A stretch of 64,000 nt of DNA from Gordionus sp. m RMFG-2023. Taxonomy: Eukaryota; Nematomorpha; Gordioida; Chordodea; Parachordodidae. A program made the translations under genes and the position numbers. Positions 46,901 through 57,479 of the stretch are shown piece by piece (position 1 is the first letter of the stretch; every line of letters begins with the position of its first letter). The stretch lies in contig NC_088778.1 in NCBI RefSeq assembly GCF_954871325.1, forward strand, positions 16,829,666 through 16,893,665. Direction: 5' to 3'. The notes beneath the pieces are model-generated. The model did no database searches. It saw nothing but the letters and a program-made list of their open reading frames with translations, and was not told where the DNA came from.

Positions 46901-47829
46901 TTTTGAAAGTTAAATGAGTTACTTATGCCTAAATCTCTAGTTAATTTGTATAAACTGGCTAATTTATAAATTAGCTAAGTCCCTAGCTAGTTTTTAAAAT
47001 GTAAATTTGTATATTAACTTTAACATATATATAAGAAAATCGAAATATGTTTTAAAGACACACAATTTAAGAACAAAGCAATTCCTAATACAATTTGTTA
47101 GCGTCTTCATGAGAAAATAAAAGGAAATTCTAATTGTGGAATTGAACAAGATCAGATCCCTACTCTTTCCATGTCCCATTCCCCAATCGTTAACTTTAAT
47201 TTAAATTCAAAGTCATTTCAAAATAATCTTATTCCATTTTATAGGATCAAATCAATATCTTGAATAACCTTCTAATATTATTTTATAACAAATCCTTATC
47301 AAAAGAGATAATTATAATGAGAGTATATACATTATATGTTATCAGATTAATCGCTTTAAATCTTCAAACGCCATTGAATTTAGCTTATCTAATATGAAAT
47401 CGATTTTTCCTTTTTAAATTCGATATTTTTTAGCAATTGTAAAATAGCCTTTTTTTGCTAATATTTATTATATATAAATCTTTCTATTATAGTGTTGTTA
47501 AAGGTTTTGAAAAATAAATTTTTACAATTATAAAAGATCGTAAAAAGTAATGCTTTTTCAGTAACTTGTAACTAGTTACAGTTATATTTCAAAAATATCT
47601 TGTTGTATTACAAGCTATACGTTATAAATTATTTAAATAACTCATCATTTTGAATATACTGTATAAAGTAATTTTGCAATTACAAATTTAAAAGAACTTA
47701 AATAAAATACCATATATATAAAGAAATAATTACACTGAAAAAATACCTCTAAATAATATTTATTTGCTTCTGAAAAAAAATATCTCAATAAAATATTTAT
47801 ACGCTCAGAAAATATATAAATAGCATAAT
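46901..47829. other. AT-rich DNA with a possible MITE end at 47,493
   Basis: No gene. AGTGTTGTTAAAGGTTTTG at about 47,493 resembles the ends at 1,070 and 49,842. It is followed by AACTTGTAACTAGTTACAGTT, but no partner end is evident. Confidence 0.4.
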
Positions 47830-49103
47830 CAGTGTTCAGCATACAATTCCACGGCCCGGCCTAGAAATAAGTATAATGTACCGGTTCGAGTAAACCCTGT
47901 CCGATTATTTTAAAAAAAATATAGGCCCTGCCCGATTATTTTTTAGAAAAAATTTTGACCTGGCCTGGGTTTATTTTTTTTAAAAATTAAGGCCGGCCTG
48001 GTTGAAAATTTTTTTTACGACTAGGGTTTATAGAAGAATTTTATCAAGCTAAAAAAAAATTTTGTTTGGATTTTGAAAATTTACTTATTCGACATTTTAC
48101 GGTTCGTTTTTCAGTAAATATGAAAAAATTTAATATCTAATAACTTTTAAAATTATCTTCTTTATTCTAAAAATTATTTCTCATTTAGTACCAAAAAATG
48201 TAAGGAAACTAGGTGCAGGAATAAAATTTATAATTTTACCTAAAAATAATTATAATTAGGTGAATAATTTGTAAAATATTCTAAAAACCGAAAAATCCGG
48301 CTCTATTCTATTTCAAAAATTTTGGAAGAAATATTTTTCAATACCCTAGAACGATATTTGAGTTATTTGAACATATAATTGAAATATACGATTTTATTTG
48401 AAAATACCACATACAAAAATATACAAAAAATATAATTATGATCAAATATGTGTATAAAATTAGATAATTAGCTGAGTAAGTCGATTTAATGATTTTACAT
48501 ATATTAATAACGTTGAAAGTGTTTAATTGTGCTTGAATAATATTTATAAAATATATGTAATTAAGAAAATATTTATAACTATATTACAATTGACACTATG
48601 ATCATAAGCATTGTAAAACTAAAAAAATAAACATTAACAATGTAATTTTGGTTATAATGTATTTTTAAATTCCACAAAAACATTTCAAAATTTAATAGAT
48701 TCAGTTATGTTTTTTCCATTTCCTACTAAAACCAAGTTATCATTTCTTATATCAATACTTGAACGTCTATCTAATTAAATAATTGTCTTTAATGATAAAA
48801 AAGCACAACTAAAAGCATTTGGAAATGCATTTTTGTGTGGGTATAGAAATTTGACAAAATCTGATGCAATCATATGATTTTTTAACAATCTCAATTTTAT
48901 TGACTAATCACTCTTAGTAATATTGTTTTCCAGTAAAGGTTTTAATTTATTTATGTTTAGAATATTAGATCATATTGATTTAAATTTTCTTAAAATTGAT
49001 ATAATCGCGATTTATGATATTTGGCTAGGCCCAAGTATTTTTTTTTTAAAAAAACATCTCGACTTGTGTATTCGGGCCCGGCTGAACCGGGCCTGCAGCT
49101 CTG
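47830..49103. mobile_element. Larger GC-rich hAT-like element, 1.27 kb
   Basis: Left end CAGTGTTCAGCATAC leading into CCACGGCCCGGCC; right end read in reverse CAGAGCTGCAGGCCCGG. Flanks AGCATAAT (47822-47829) and AGCTTAAT (49104-49111) match at seven of eight. Both subterminal zones carry the CCCGGCC/A-T-run pattern of the small MITEs, so this may be a longer parent form. The frame at 48,923-49,159 is not recognised as a protein. Confidence 0.65.
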
Positions 49104-49111
49104 AGCTTAAT

Positions 49112-49833
49112 TTATTATTAATTTTTCATAAAAATTTGGGCTTAATCATTATTATTTGATTTAATTAACAATATCAAAATTAGTTTCTAAAAAGTGTGCC
49201 ATTTCTCCCAAAATAAGTTTCCATAGACGAAATAAGTTTTCTATAGTGGATATATAAATTATTTCATAGTTATTATGTAGCTAGTTATAGATAAGATAAC
49301 TAGTTACCTTATATAAGTATTTTAAATAATTTTCTATATTTATTTAATATTAAAATTATATATAATATACCTGCTTTATTTTAATGACACTTTCTGTGGC
49401 ATATATTCATTTTTATTTCCCTAAGATAATAAAAATAAGATTCTTAATTTGGATTATTTAATGTAAAATTATTGTAATTGCATCCATTGAACTAAATAAT
49501 TAATAGACTTTGCTCTAATTAACATAGCAACTAAGCCCAGTTTACTAGGATGGATGAGTCTTGAGTCACTAATCCATATTTATTATATTTCCAAAACTTT
49601 TTTAAAAAAAAAACTAAAAATTAAATATTAAGAATCTTTAAAACATGAAAAGATATAAGGATTAACTTTTCAATTAAAATATTTTATAGTATTTCATTTG
49701 AAATATAAAATAAAATCAATATTTTTTTAAACGTTATTTAAAATCAAAATTATATTCTCTTTTTTTATTTCCTAAGAAAACTGGAATTGGACTAGAAGTG
49801 TGCTAAAAAATAGTCTGCTATAAAAAATATTAA
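49112..49833. other. AT-rich DNA with nothing recognisable
   Basis: No supported gene or repeat. A GCTAGTTATAG/ATAACTAGTTACC pair at 49,271-49,305 forms a short imperfect palindrome. Confidence 0.4.
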
Positions 49834-50019
49834 CCCTTTAGAGTGTTGTTAAACGCTATTAAAAGGAGCTCACTACCGCTATTTGCTAAAAAGGTAGAGC
49901 GCTACTGGAATGTAATAAAAATAATTATATATTTTTTATTTATTATATTATATTTTAATAATAAAATCATTTCAATATCATCATCCCCAAGTCTAAATCG
50001 GCGGTCACTAAGTATAGGT

Positions 50020-51510
50020 CTGGCGGGCGTAACCAGTATGGAAAGGGGGGAGAGGGGAGTAACAAAATTTTTTGAAAAAATATAAAAGGTCTGAATTGTG
50101 AATTAAGTATTATGGAATAGGTTATATTCTATTTCAAATATTAGCAAAAAGTTGAAATTAATTTAAATATTTATTCCTTGTATATTAATATTTTATCTCA
50201 AGAAAATTTGAAGTTTATTATTTTTCATTTTATAAACCTTAAATCTTAATGGATATAAGAAAAAATTTTCAACCAAAAAGATTGATATTTAATTTATTTC
50301 TAAGTAACTATGATTAGACACATTTTTTTGGTTGTATGAAATTTTCAAATATCCAAATAGACAGAATTTGCTGAATAAAGAGACTTCTTGTGTTACAGTA
50401 AGAAACTGCAAAAATGCCCGACAAGATGGGGCCTTATACATTAAGCTGTTATAAAATTTTTAGATTTAGAAGAGCCTGATTGCCTTTGGAGAAATATCAG
50501 AATGGTCTCTACCATTCTAAAGCTAATACATTAGATTCAATACAACGGCCGTTATTTAATTACACACAATTTAATGCAATATTTTTCAAGAATATGATAA
50601 GGATTTGGCTGATGTAAGAATCGCTAAAATTGTTATATTACAACTTAAAAAAACTAAGAGATAAAATTAACCAAGAATTTTAAGAGATTTATGTGATTGT
50701 TGAGGTGAAAGCAAAATTATATAATTTTAACACAAGCCTCGACTTTCACCTAGACAAACATATCATTCAAAATTCAATTGAGGATTACTATAAAATAACC
50801 GTTCTTATTCCAATTTTGAATACATTTTTGTCTCAAATCAATAAACAATATATGATTCATCAAATGGCTCTATCCAATTTATAAATACCATAAACTCTCT
50901 CTGATCTAGGATATATTAAATCTTAATATTGAAAAAATTAAATAGTTAACTAAATTACATTCAGAGAATATAAATTCTAAAGGCCAATTAATTTCAGAAT
51001 TTAAATCTTGGTATAAAATATTAATTTTAGTGGATAATCCTTCAAGTGAAAGTTGCATTAAAATATATTTTGGAGTTTTTTCAAGTATATTAAAATACTT
51101 TACATTTTGGCAACGATACCATTTATTAACAAATGAGTGGATCTTCTTCACTACAGAGTGTAATAACTTATCTCAAAAGTACATATTAAAATCGGTTGAA
51201 TGGACTAGCTTACTCAATATACATAGATATCTAATCCCCAACACAGAACAAATTATTGAAAAATTGGCGAAATCACAAGGAAGATTAAATTTTTATTTTT
51301 ACTGTAATAATAGATTTAATATTTTTAAATATTGCTCTTAAATATTTTCAATTTTTTTAAAAAATATTTATTTTTTAAAATATGATTGGCTTATAAATTT
51401 TATATGATGATTAGTTCTAATAAATTTTTGACTCCAAAAAAAAATCATTTCATTATAAAAAAAAATGTATTCACTCCTATAAACAAAAATACTCATCCAC
51501 ATTTAGGGCA
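50020..51510 (+). mobile_element. Inner ZMYM1-like hAT
   Basis: The left edge TGGCGGGCGTAACCAGTATGG plus a G-run matches CAGGCGCGTAACCAATGG of the 31.7-kb family. The right edge CTCCTATAAACAAAAATACTC resembles that family's right end but is eroded. Coding remains lie in between. Confidence 0.6.
50395..51300 (+). pseudogene. ZMYM1-like hAT transposase, C-terminal half
   Basis: Has KNARQDGALYIKL (eroded C-P-T-R-W-S block), IVEVKAKLYNFNTSLDF, IEDYYKITVLIPILNTFLSQ and at the end WTSLLNIHRYLIPNTEQIIE with KLAKSQGRLNF. These align one to one with the 11.5-13.5-kb copy. It is the most decayed of the family in this window. Confidence 0.7.
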
Positions 51511-51837
51511 TTAAAAATTGAATTTAATGGGTTTTCTAAATCTGTTTCACACGGACTTATTGCCTAGATATCCATTTACTTCGACAATTTTAATATTTTA
51601 TACTAGTTGATTTAGGTTTGCAAATTTCGAAAATATAAATTTAAGTTTCAAAATTAAATAATGAAATTTAAAATTATAATTCATAATTAAATCATATTAT
51701 AATTTTCGTGTTTAAAGTTATATTTTTAAAAAGTAGCTAAGTAGAGTGCTAACTTAATACCTATTTTTAAAAAAAATATTAGTTATACCTATCAAAAAAG
51801 ATAGCGCGCTATTTTAACAACTCTGCCCTTTAGCTTG

Positions 51838-53480
51838 AGTTGATTAGTCTTATTTGAATAATTATTTATTTTTAAAATATATTAAGGTTATATCATTTGA
51901 ATATCTTATATTATTTAAATTGATTGTTTAATATATTCAATTAACTTTGTTTGATATTTTTTGTATAAATAGATTGTGGTAGAAAAAAGAAGTTAGTTAA
52001 TAAAATTAAAATTTATATTACTAAAACAAATTTGTTAACCTTATTTAAAATGGTGCCCCGGTTACGGTGGTACGTTTCTTCGTTTTTTTTAAAAAAAAAA
52101 AAAATATATAACAAAAGTTTAAAAATTAAAATTATATCCTTACCTTGAAAATAAAATAATCAAAGAATTTATCCGTTTTTTTTTGTCGATTTCTTTTGTA
52201 AAAATAAAAAGTAAAGGAATTACTTATCAAATTCGTCGTTCGATATTGGAGATGATAAAAGGACATATAAAATTTTTTTTGACTTTTCTTTTCGATAGTC
52301 AAAATTTTATCCAAATTTACAAAATTATAAAAGGTAAAAAAAAAAAAAAAGTAGAAATAAAATTTATTTAAAATAAATATAACTTGTTAAATTTTCTTGT
52401 TTCTTTTAATAAATATAACTTGTTAATTTCTTGTTTCTTTTATGGCGCTCCGTTACGTTTTTGTAAAAAAAAAAAGAAGAAAATATATAAAATTTGCCTA
52501 AAATCAAAATAAAAAAGTAAAAATTAAATTAAATTCGAAATTGTGATGACTACCTTATTTATTGATTTGACCCTATTGTGACGATTGCTTAATCCATTGA
52601 GATGACTCTATTTATATGACTACCTATTGTGGTGACTACCTATTGTGACGATTGCTAAATCCATTGAGATGACTCTATTATATGACTACCTATTGTGGTG
52701 ACTATTTATTGTGACGATTGCTTAATCCATTGAGATGACTCTAGACTACCTATAGTGGTGACTACCTATTGTGACGATTGCTTAATCCATTGAGATGACT
52801 CTATTTATATGACTACCTATTGTGGTGACTACCTATTGTGACGATTGCTTAATCCATTGAGATGACTCTATTTATATGACTACCTATTGTGTTGATTGCT
52901 TAATCTATGGAGATGACTAGAATCAAACCTTAGCACTTTCATGCAAAAAGCTTCTTTCTTCATGGTGTCCTGGCTCTGGATGTTGGAATGGAATATGATA
53001 ACCAGCACCTAACCTAATGTGACAACCTAGAAAGAACCAATATGGAACTAATCCACCAACTTTTCTAACCTACGAAAACGTATGGACTCACGCAACTCTA
53101 ATAAACGATTTTATCAAACCTACGTGATAGAATCAAGCCTACGAGAACATTTGAGACTTATGCGCTAACCAAGAAGAAACCGAGTACAATCGAAACGGGA
53201 AAAACTTCTAGGACAACAAGCTCTCGATGACTGCTGAGAAGGAGCTTTGTTCTTTGTAGAAGAGAGGGAATGTTGATTAGTCTTATTTGAATAATTATTT
53301 ATTTTTAAAATATATTAACGTTATATCATTTGAATATCTTATATTATTTAAATTGATTGTTTAATATATTCAATTAACTTTGATATTTTTTGTATAAATA
53401 GATTGTGGTAGAAAAAAGAAGTTAGTTAATAAAATTAAAATTTATATTACTAAAACAAATTTGTTTAACCTTATTTAAAA
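51838..53480 (+). mobile_element. TRIM (miniature LTR retrotransposon), 1.64 kb
   Basis: Two nearly identical ~210-bp direct terminal repeats (51838-52050 and 53271-53480) are flanked by an exact 5-bp target duplication, GCTTG (51833-51837 and 53481-53485). Directly after the left repeat is TGGTGCCCCGGTT, in the place and form of a primer-binding site. Directly before the right repeat is the polypurine tract AGAAGAGAGGGAA. The interior has no gag or pol coding capacity and contains a ~66-bp tandem array, so it is a non-autonomous LTR-type element. It looks structurally whole, and the similarity of its repeats suggests a fairly recent insertion. The first base of its duplication overlaps the last base of the hAT duplication next door. 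Confidence 0.85.
52540..52915. repeat. ~66-bp tandem array inside the TRIM
   Basis: About five and a half imperfect copies of a unit with GACGATTGCTTAATCC, ATTGAGATGACTC and GACTACCTATTGTGGT. There are smaller internal duplications (GACTACCTATTGTG twice per unit). It has no coding frame. Confidence 0.8.
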
Positions 53481-53485
53481 GCTTG

Positions 53486-53955
53486 AAAGGCTAAAATTTA
53501 GAAAGAATATGTATTTTAATGGCTTCTACCATAATTTCATTTTTAAAAGGATCTCTCTTGGTTTGATATATCATGTCAATGAGCCTGATGTTTGTTATAA
53601 ATTTATTGAAGAAATATCTCTTTTTTTATATTTAATAAATCTAAATCTTTATTAATTATTACTATAACATTTACAATAAATAATATACGTAATTTAAAGT
53701 ATCAGTGTAGAATATTATTTTAATCTGTTTATAATAGTAAAATAATATGTACAATATAAATTTATTAATTTTAATCATCAATTATATTAGCGGCATTAAT
53801 ATGTCAATTTAAAAAATAATCACATTTGTTAGTATATCTTTTAAGGATAAATAATAATAGATTTAAATAATATAAATAAATATATAGTAAATTAATATAA
53901 TAAATTGAGCATATGATTTAAAAGAATTATGAGTTTTCATAGTTTGCCCTTCAGT
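53486..53955. other. AT-rich DNA with nothing recognisable
   Basis: No supported gene or repeat. Confidence 0.45.
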
Positions 53956-53961
53956 TTTTCT

Positions 53962-54110
53962 TCTTCCATCTGAATATTCCTCTCTTGTTCTTAATTACTT
54001 TTCTCATCGCCGATTCTGTGATTAGGGTTTGGTTCTTTTGTTGACTTCCATCTGAATATCTCTCTCTTGTTCTTAATTGCTCTTCTCATCGCCGATTCTG
54101 TGATTAGGGG
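53962..54110 (-). repeat. 84-bp tandem duplication in the LINE 3' region
   Basis: CTTCCATCTGAATATTCC at about 53,969 recurs at about 54,047, and each copy ends in CGCCGATTCTGTGATTAGGG. The copies are nearly identical. Tandem 3' repeats are seen in several LINE families and may take part in RNA recognition by the RT. Confidence 0.8.
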
Positions 54111-56172
54111 GTATCAGTCATTGAGAATATGAAGCTGAGGTAATTGGATTTTATTATATTGAGGTCTAATCTTTGGCGTAGGTAGTAACCCTCGTTGGGA
54201 TCTTCGGTTCTAGTAGAGATCCGTTTCCCCAGCTCTTTAAAGAAGGCCAGGGCATGAAGGCCGAACGACGTTAGAGTCGTGGCGATTAGTGGTAGGAATG
54301 TGTAATTGGCCGGAAGCGATGGCGAATACTTAGCGAGTTTATTCGTCTCGGCGTCTACTAGAGCATCTCTATTTATATTGGAAGGGGCAAGGGGATTGAT
54401 GCATGAGAAATCCCAGGTTAGGAATTCCCCCCTCTTCCAAGGGATCATGGTAGAGCCATCAGGACGCTTACCATCAGAATTGTAGAGTCCAGTAGGTTTG
54501 AGGGTTGATGGGATACCGGCAGATTTTAGGACCCTGGCATTAGTATCATTGCATTTTGAATATCTAATGAATCTGCCTCTACAGCGCTTGCAGTGTAAAG
54601 AGTGACGGCCTTTGGAGTTGACCGGCGTTTGACAAAGGATGCAGTGATAGGGTATTACCATATCACAATTAAGTCTTAGACCGATGGCGTGACGTAGCTC
54701 ATCATTGCTTAGGAGCTGGTCAAGGTTTCGCGATGGAAAAGCTTCGAGAAATTCATACCCGCTGTCTGCGGAAATGGAGAAGAGTAGAGAATGGTCCTCG
54801 GGTTGGCTCCTCGATTTAAGGTAGGCAACGGAGTTGCCAACTAGAGGCTTATCCCAGTCCTTCTGCAGTGTCGATGAGGGAGGATCGACTAATGAAAGAG
54901 ATTTCCATAGATCAATTGCCTGGGGAAGTAAAGGGTCAGGATGTTTTGTGAGTGCGTGTATGATGGGCTCGCAGGACAGGCGAGAGGATATGAACGCGCT
55001 AACAGAGAGTAGGGAAGGCGATCGTATGCCAATGCCGCCGGATTTGGTTGGCAAGGTAGCTTGTAGCCAAGATAAGTCTCCGAATTTGAGATTGAGTATA
55101 TCCTCTGTGAGGTGTTTAATCTCCGTGTGCAGCGAGGTTGACGTCGTATTGGAAGATACGTGACGATCGGAGTGTATAAAGAATTTTTGGGATTAGGAGA
55201 TAGTTCTTTAATAGAAGAACGCTTGGTGGGCTGGGAGGCGAGATAGTGTACCGCGCATAAGGGATATCTCTAGTAGAGTGTCGGCGAAGAACTTGACAAA
55301 TGACTCGTCTTTACCCACTGGAGAACCGAGATGTGTTAAGAAGTTCAATGGTGTATGATTGAACATAGGATCATAGTTAAGGTCGATGATTCCAAGAGGA
55401 CAATATTCGCTCTTGTCTTGATTGATTCGCAGTCCCAAACTGCTCTAGCTGGATTTTATTATTTCGACCGCCTTCATAACTTGGCTGGGTGAGCCGCCTA
55501 GTATACCATCGTCGATATACCAGTTATGATGAAGGTTTAGTTTACATTGGTCATTTATGCCTTGTATTAGGCTATTAATGCCCAGACAGAATAAAAAGGA
55601 GCCTAGAGGGTCACCTTGTTGTATTCCACTACTAGAAGGAATCAATCTATCTCCAAATTGAAGATGATGGACTAGCATAGCAATCGAAGATGAATTGCGA
55701 GTATTCTGGGTAAAGGGTAAGGATGGGATTAAGAAACGCTGTACGTTTTAGAGAGTTAAAAGCGTTTGAAAAATCTATCTTAATTAGGATATCGTCACTG
55801 GGGTCTGTTTGTAGATACATTCTGGTCATGTGTGGGGATACCTCACATCCCCCTTTTCGTTGACTCCTAATTGATTAGGGCACAGGTGATTGAATACTGT
55901 GAACAATATTTTGCTCACTACTAGCTTTGCGGTTAATCGGCGCCAAGTGGTTCCAATAGCGATAGGGCGAATATCTTTATTAGGTTTATGGAGGGCGATG
56001 AGTTTAGCTCCATAAAGGAGTGGAATAATGGCGGGTGGTAAGCCTCCAGCAAGCATACGGTTGATGAGTTGAGTAATTTTTTCCAAAACGTCGCATTGTT
56101 GTGTGATGTAAGGTGCGGTTAGATCCTGTAGGAATATTGGGCGAAACCCATCAACCCCCGGTGAAGAATCGT
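54104..56172 (-). pseudogene. LINE reverse transcriptase-endonuclease protein
   Basis: Domains from the N-terminal side: SSPGVDGFRP; AKLIALHKPNKDIRPIAIGT; LIKIDFSNAFNSLKRTAF (first catalytic Asp); SSGIQQGDPLGSFLFCLG; NWYIDDGILGGSPSQ (catalytic YIDD); GLRINQDKSEY; LTHLGSPVGKDES. The 316-residue last frame (54,104-55,054) has C138, C141, H151, H154, C155 and C158 of the zinc finger, then GKRPDGSTMIPWKRGEFLTW with D199 and D215 of the PD-(D/E)xK endonuclease. It ends with FFKELGKRISTRTEDPNEGY and a natural stop. At least four frame changes or stops interrupt the RT half, so this copy is inactive. The endonuclease would nick the target and the RT would copy the RNA onto it. Confidence 0.87.
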
Positions 56173-56175
56173 TCT

Positions 56176-56515
56176 AATTTTTAGAATAAATATAATTTAT
56201 TTTATCACTTTGTGTTTTGGATAAAATATTGTTCATAACAAACTTGGCTTGTATAAAATTGCAAACCATATCGAATAGAGCTTACAATCTATTAAATTCA
56301 AATGGCAAAGGAATGCCTGATTAATTTGAGAAGTATGAAATTATTGTCTTATACCCTTTTTTAATCCTATTAAATAATGACAGAATTTTTTAATTTTTTT
56401 TCAAAGGCATTTTATGAAGATGCGAAATCTACCTTATGATTTTGAAACTTCTAAGCTTCAAACATTGCAATCCAAAATAGAAGGTATTCATTTTTAAATA
56501 TAATATTTTATTTTA
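56176..56515. other. AT-rich DNA with nothing recognisable
   Basis: No supported gene or repeat between the LINE and the next hAT end. Confidence 0.4.
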
Positions 56516-56682
56516 GCTTTAAAACCGCCCCTACACTTTCTGAATAATTGAAGCAAAATACCTCCTTAAACCCCCCCCCCCCTCCTTCCCCCGAAAAAAT
56601 ACTTTCCTCCAAAAATGCAGTTAATTATTTTTTTGTATAATAATTTTTATTGCATTAATCTTACATAATATAAATAAAAATA

Positions 56683-57430
56683 TCGCCGGGGTGGCCTAAT
56701 GGGTTAGATGTATGCTTGGAAGCAGAAGGACGCAGGTTCAATCCTGGTATGAGCTAAAAAAATTCAGGAATCTTCTTCGATGATGTATGGCTTTAGACAT
56801 ATGATATTATAAACTTCTGAGCTGAGAAATTCCACCCCGGTCACCGACAGGCTTGGACAGCCGGGTGCTAGGTGTCCAATAAACCAAAAAAGACGGCCAG
56901 CTGAACTCGTGGGTCTAACAATTTCTTGGCCAGCTCGAGGATGATGGGATGATGGTGACCTCGGGGGCCGTTCAAACTCAATGTCTACCAAGTTACAATG
57001 GACTTGATAACGATACTCCGGTGGGAGATCCATCGGGATTGATAGTGGAATATCAAGATTGGGATATCTGTCGATTTGATAATTCAGTGTGAGGAATACT
57101 CAGGTGGAATATCTGGTCGATATTGATTTGATACACCGGTGGGGGAGATCAAGATACGTTAGCCTCGATAGTGATACACCAGTGATCGATACAAATGAAA
57201 TCGATCAGAAGTACAAATATATGGGAGATCAGGATTGGGATATAACTCCGTGTTGGCAATATTCATGGGATATCTGGTCGATACTGATTTGATACACCGG
57301 TGGGAAATCAAGATACTTTGACCTCGAAAAATGATACACCGGTGATCGATACAAATGAAATCGATCAGAAATACAAAGTTAAAAATAGATAGCATAGTGA
57401 AAGAGCTTACCACCACAAAAGGTGAAAGCT
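56683..57430 (+). mobile_element. tRNA-headed SINE-like insertion, ~750 bp
   Basis: Starts with a tRNA-like segment, GCCGGGGTGGCCTAATGG (A box TGGCCTAATGG), and GGTTCAATCC (B-box-like) at about 56,739. The body contains a 161-bp direct repeat, and the end is oligo-A (AAATAAAAAAAAAA). TAAATAAAAA occurs on both sides. The homologous end at 60.5 kb reads through without the insert (ATAATATAAATAAAAATG), showing the empty site. The tRNA part does not fold properly: the acceptor stem does not pair and the T loop is short. Transcription would be by RNA polymerase III. Confidence 0.7.
57105..57395. repeat. 161-bp direct repeat inside the SINE-like element
   Basis: ATCTGGTCGATATTGATTTG at 57,111 recurs at 57,272; GATACACCGGTGG and GATCGATACAAATGAAATCG follow in both. 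A partial third copy lies to the left from about 57,020. The short frames here are translations of this repeat. Confidence 0.8.
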
Positions 57431-57479
57431 AAATAAAAAAAAAATGTAATAAAATATAATATATATCCTAAAAATATTT

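Larger units (their letters stand above)
49842..51825 (+). mobile_element. hAT element with perfect 8-bp target duplication, carrying another hAT
   Basis: Left end AGTGTTGTTAAACGC; right end read in reverse CAGAGTTGTTAAAATAGCG. Exact CCCTTTAG flanks at 49834-49841 and 51826-51833. Subterminal TAGAGCGCTACTGG and TAGCGCGCTATTT match the outer element at 40.6-43.7 kb. Most of the interior is a second, unrelated hAT (about 50,020-51,510), so the outer element has lost or never had its own transposase. Confidence 0.85.
53958..56175 (-). mobile_element. RLE-type LINE, best copy (5'-truncated)
   Basis: Carries a reverse transcriptase, a Cys/His zinc finger and a restriction-like endonuclease in R2-like order, with no AP endonuclease. 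The 5' end breaks off just upstream of SSPGVDGFRP in the RT N-terminus, the usual result of incomplete reverse transcription. The 3' untranslated part holds a tandem duplication. Base composition is far more GC-rich than the surroundings, which suggests a recent arrival or different mutational history. There is no poly(A) tail, as is usual for this group. Confidence 0.85.

Noticed and set aside
54834-55163. 109-codon plus-strand frame opposite the LINE protein
   Set aside because: Shadow of the minus-strand LINE frame; no homology in its own direction.
56686-56757. A functional tRNA gene
   Set aside because: A and B boxes are present, but the acceptor stem does not pair, the T loop is one base short and the anticodon stem fails; it is the head of a SINE-like element.
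57089-57416. Two overlapping frames on opposite strands around the GATACACCGGTG repeats
   Set aside because: Both are translations of the 161-bp repeat inside the SINE-like element.
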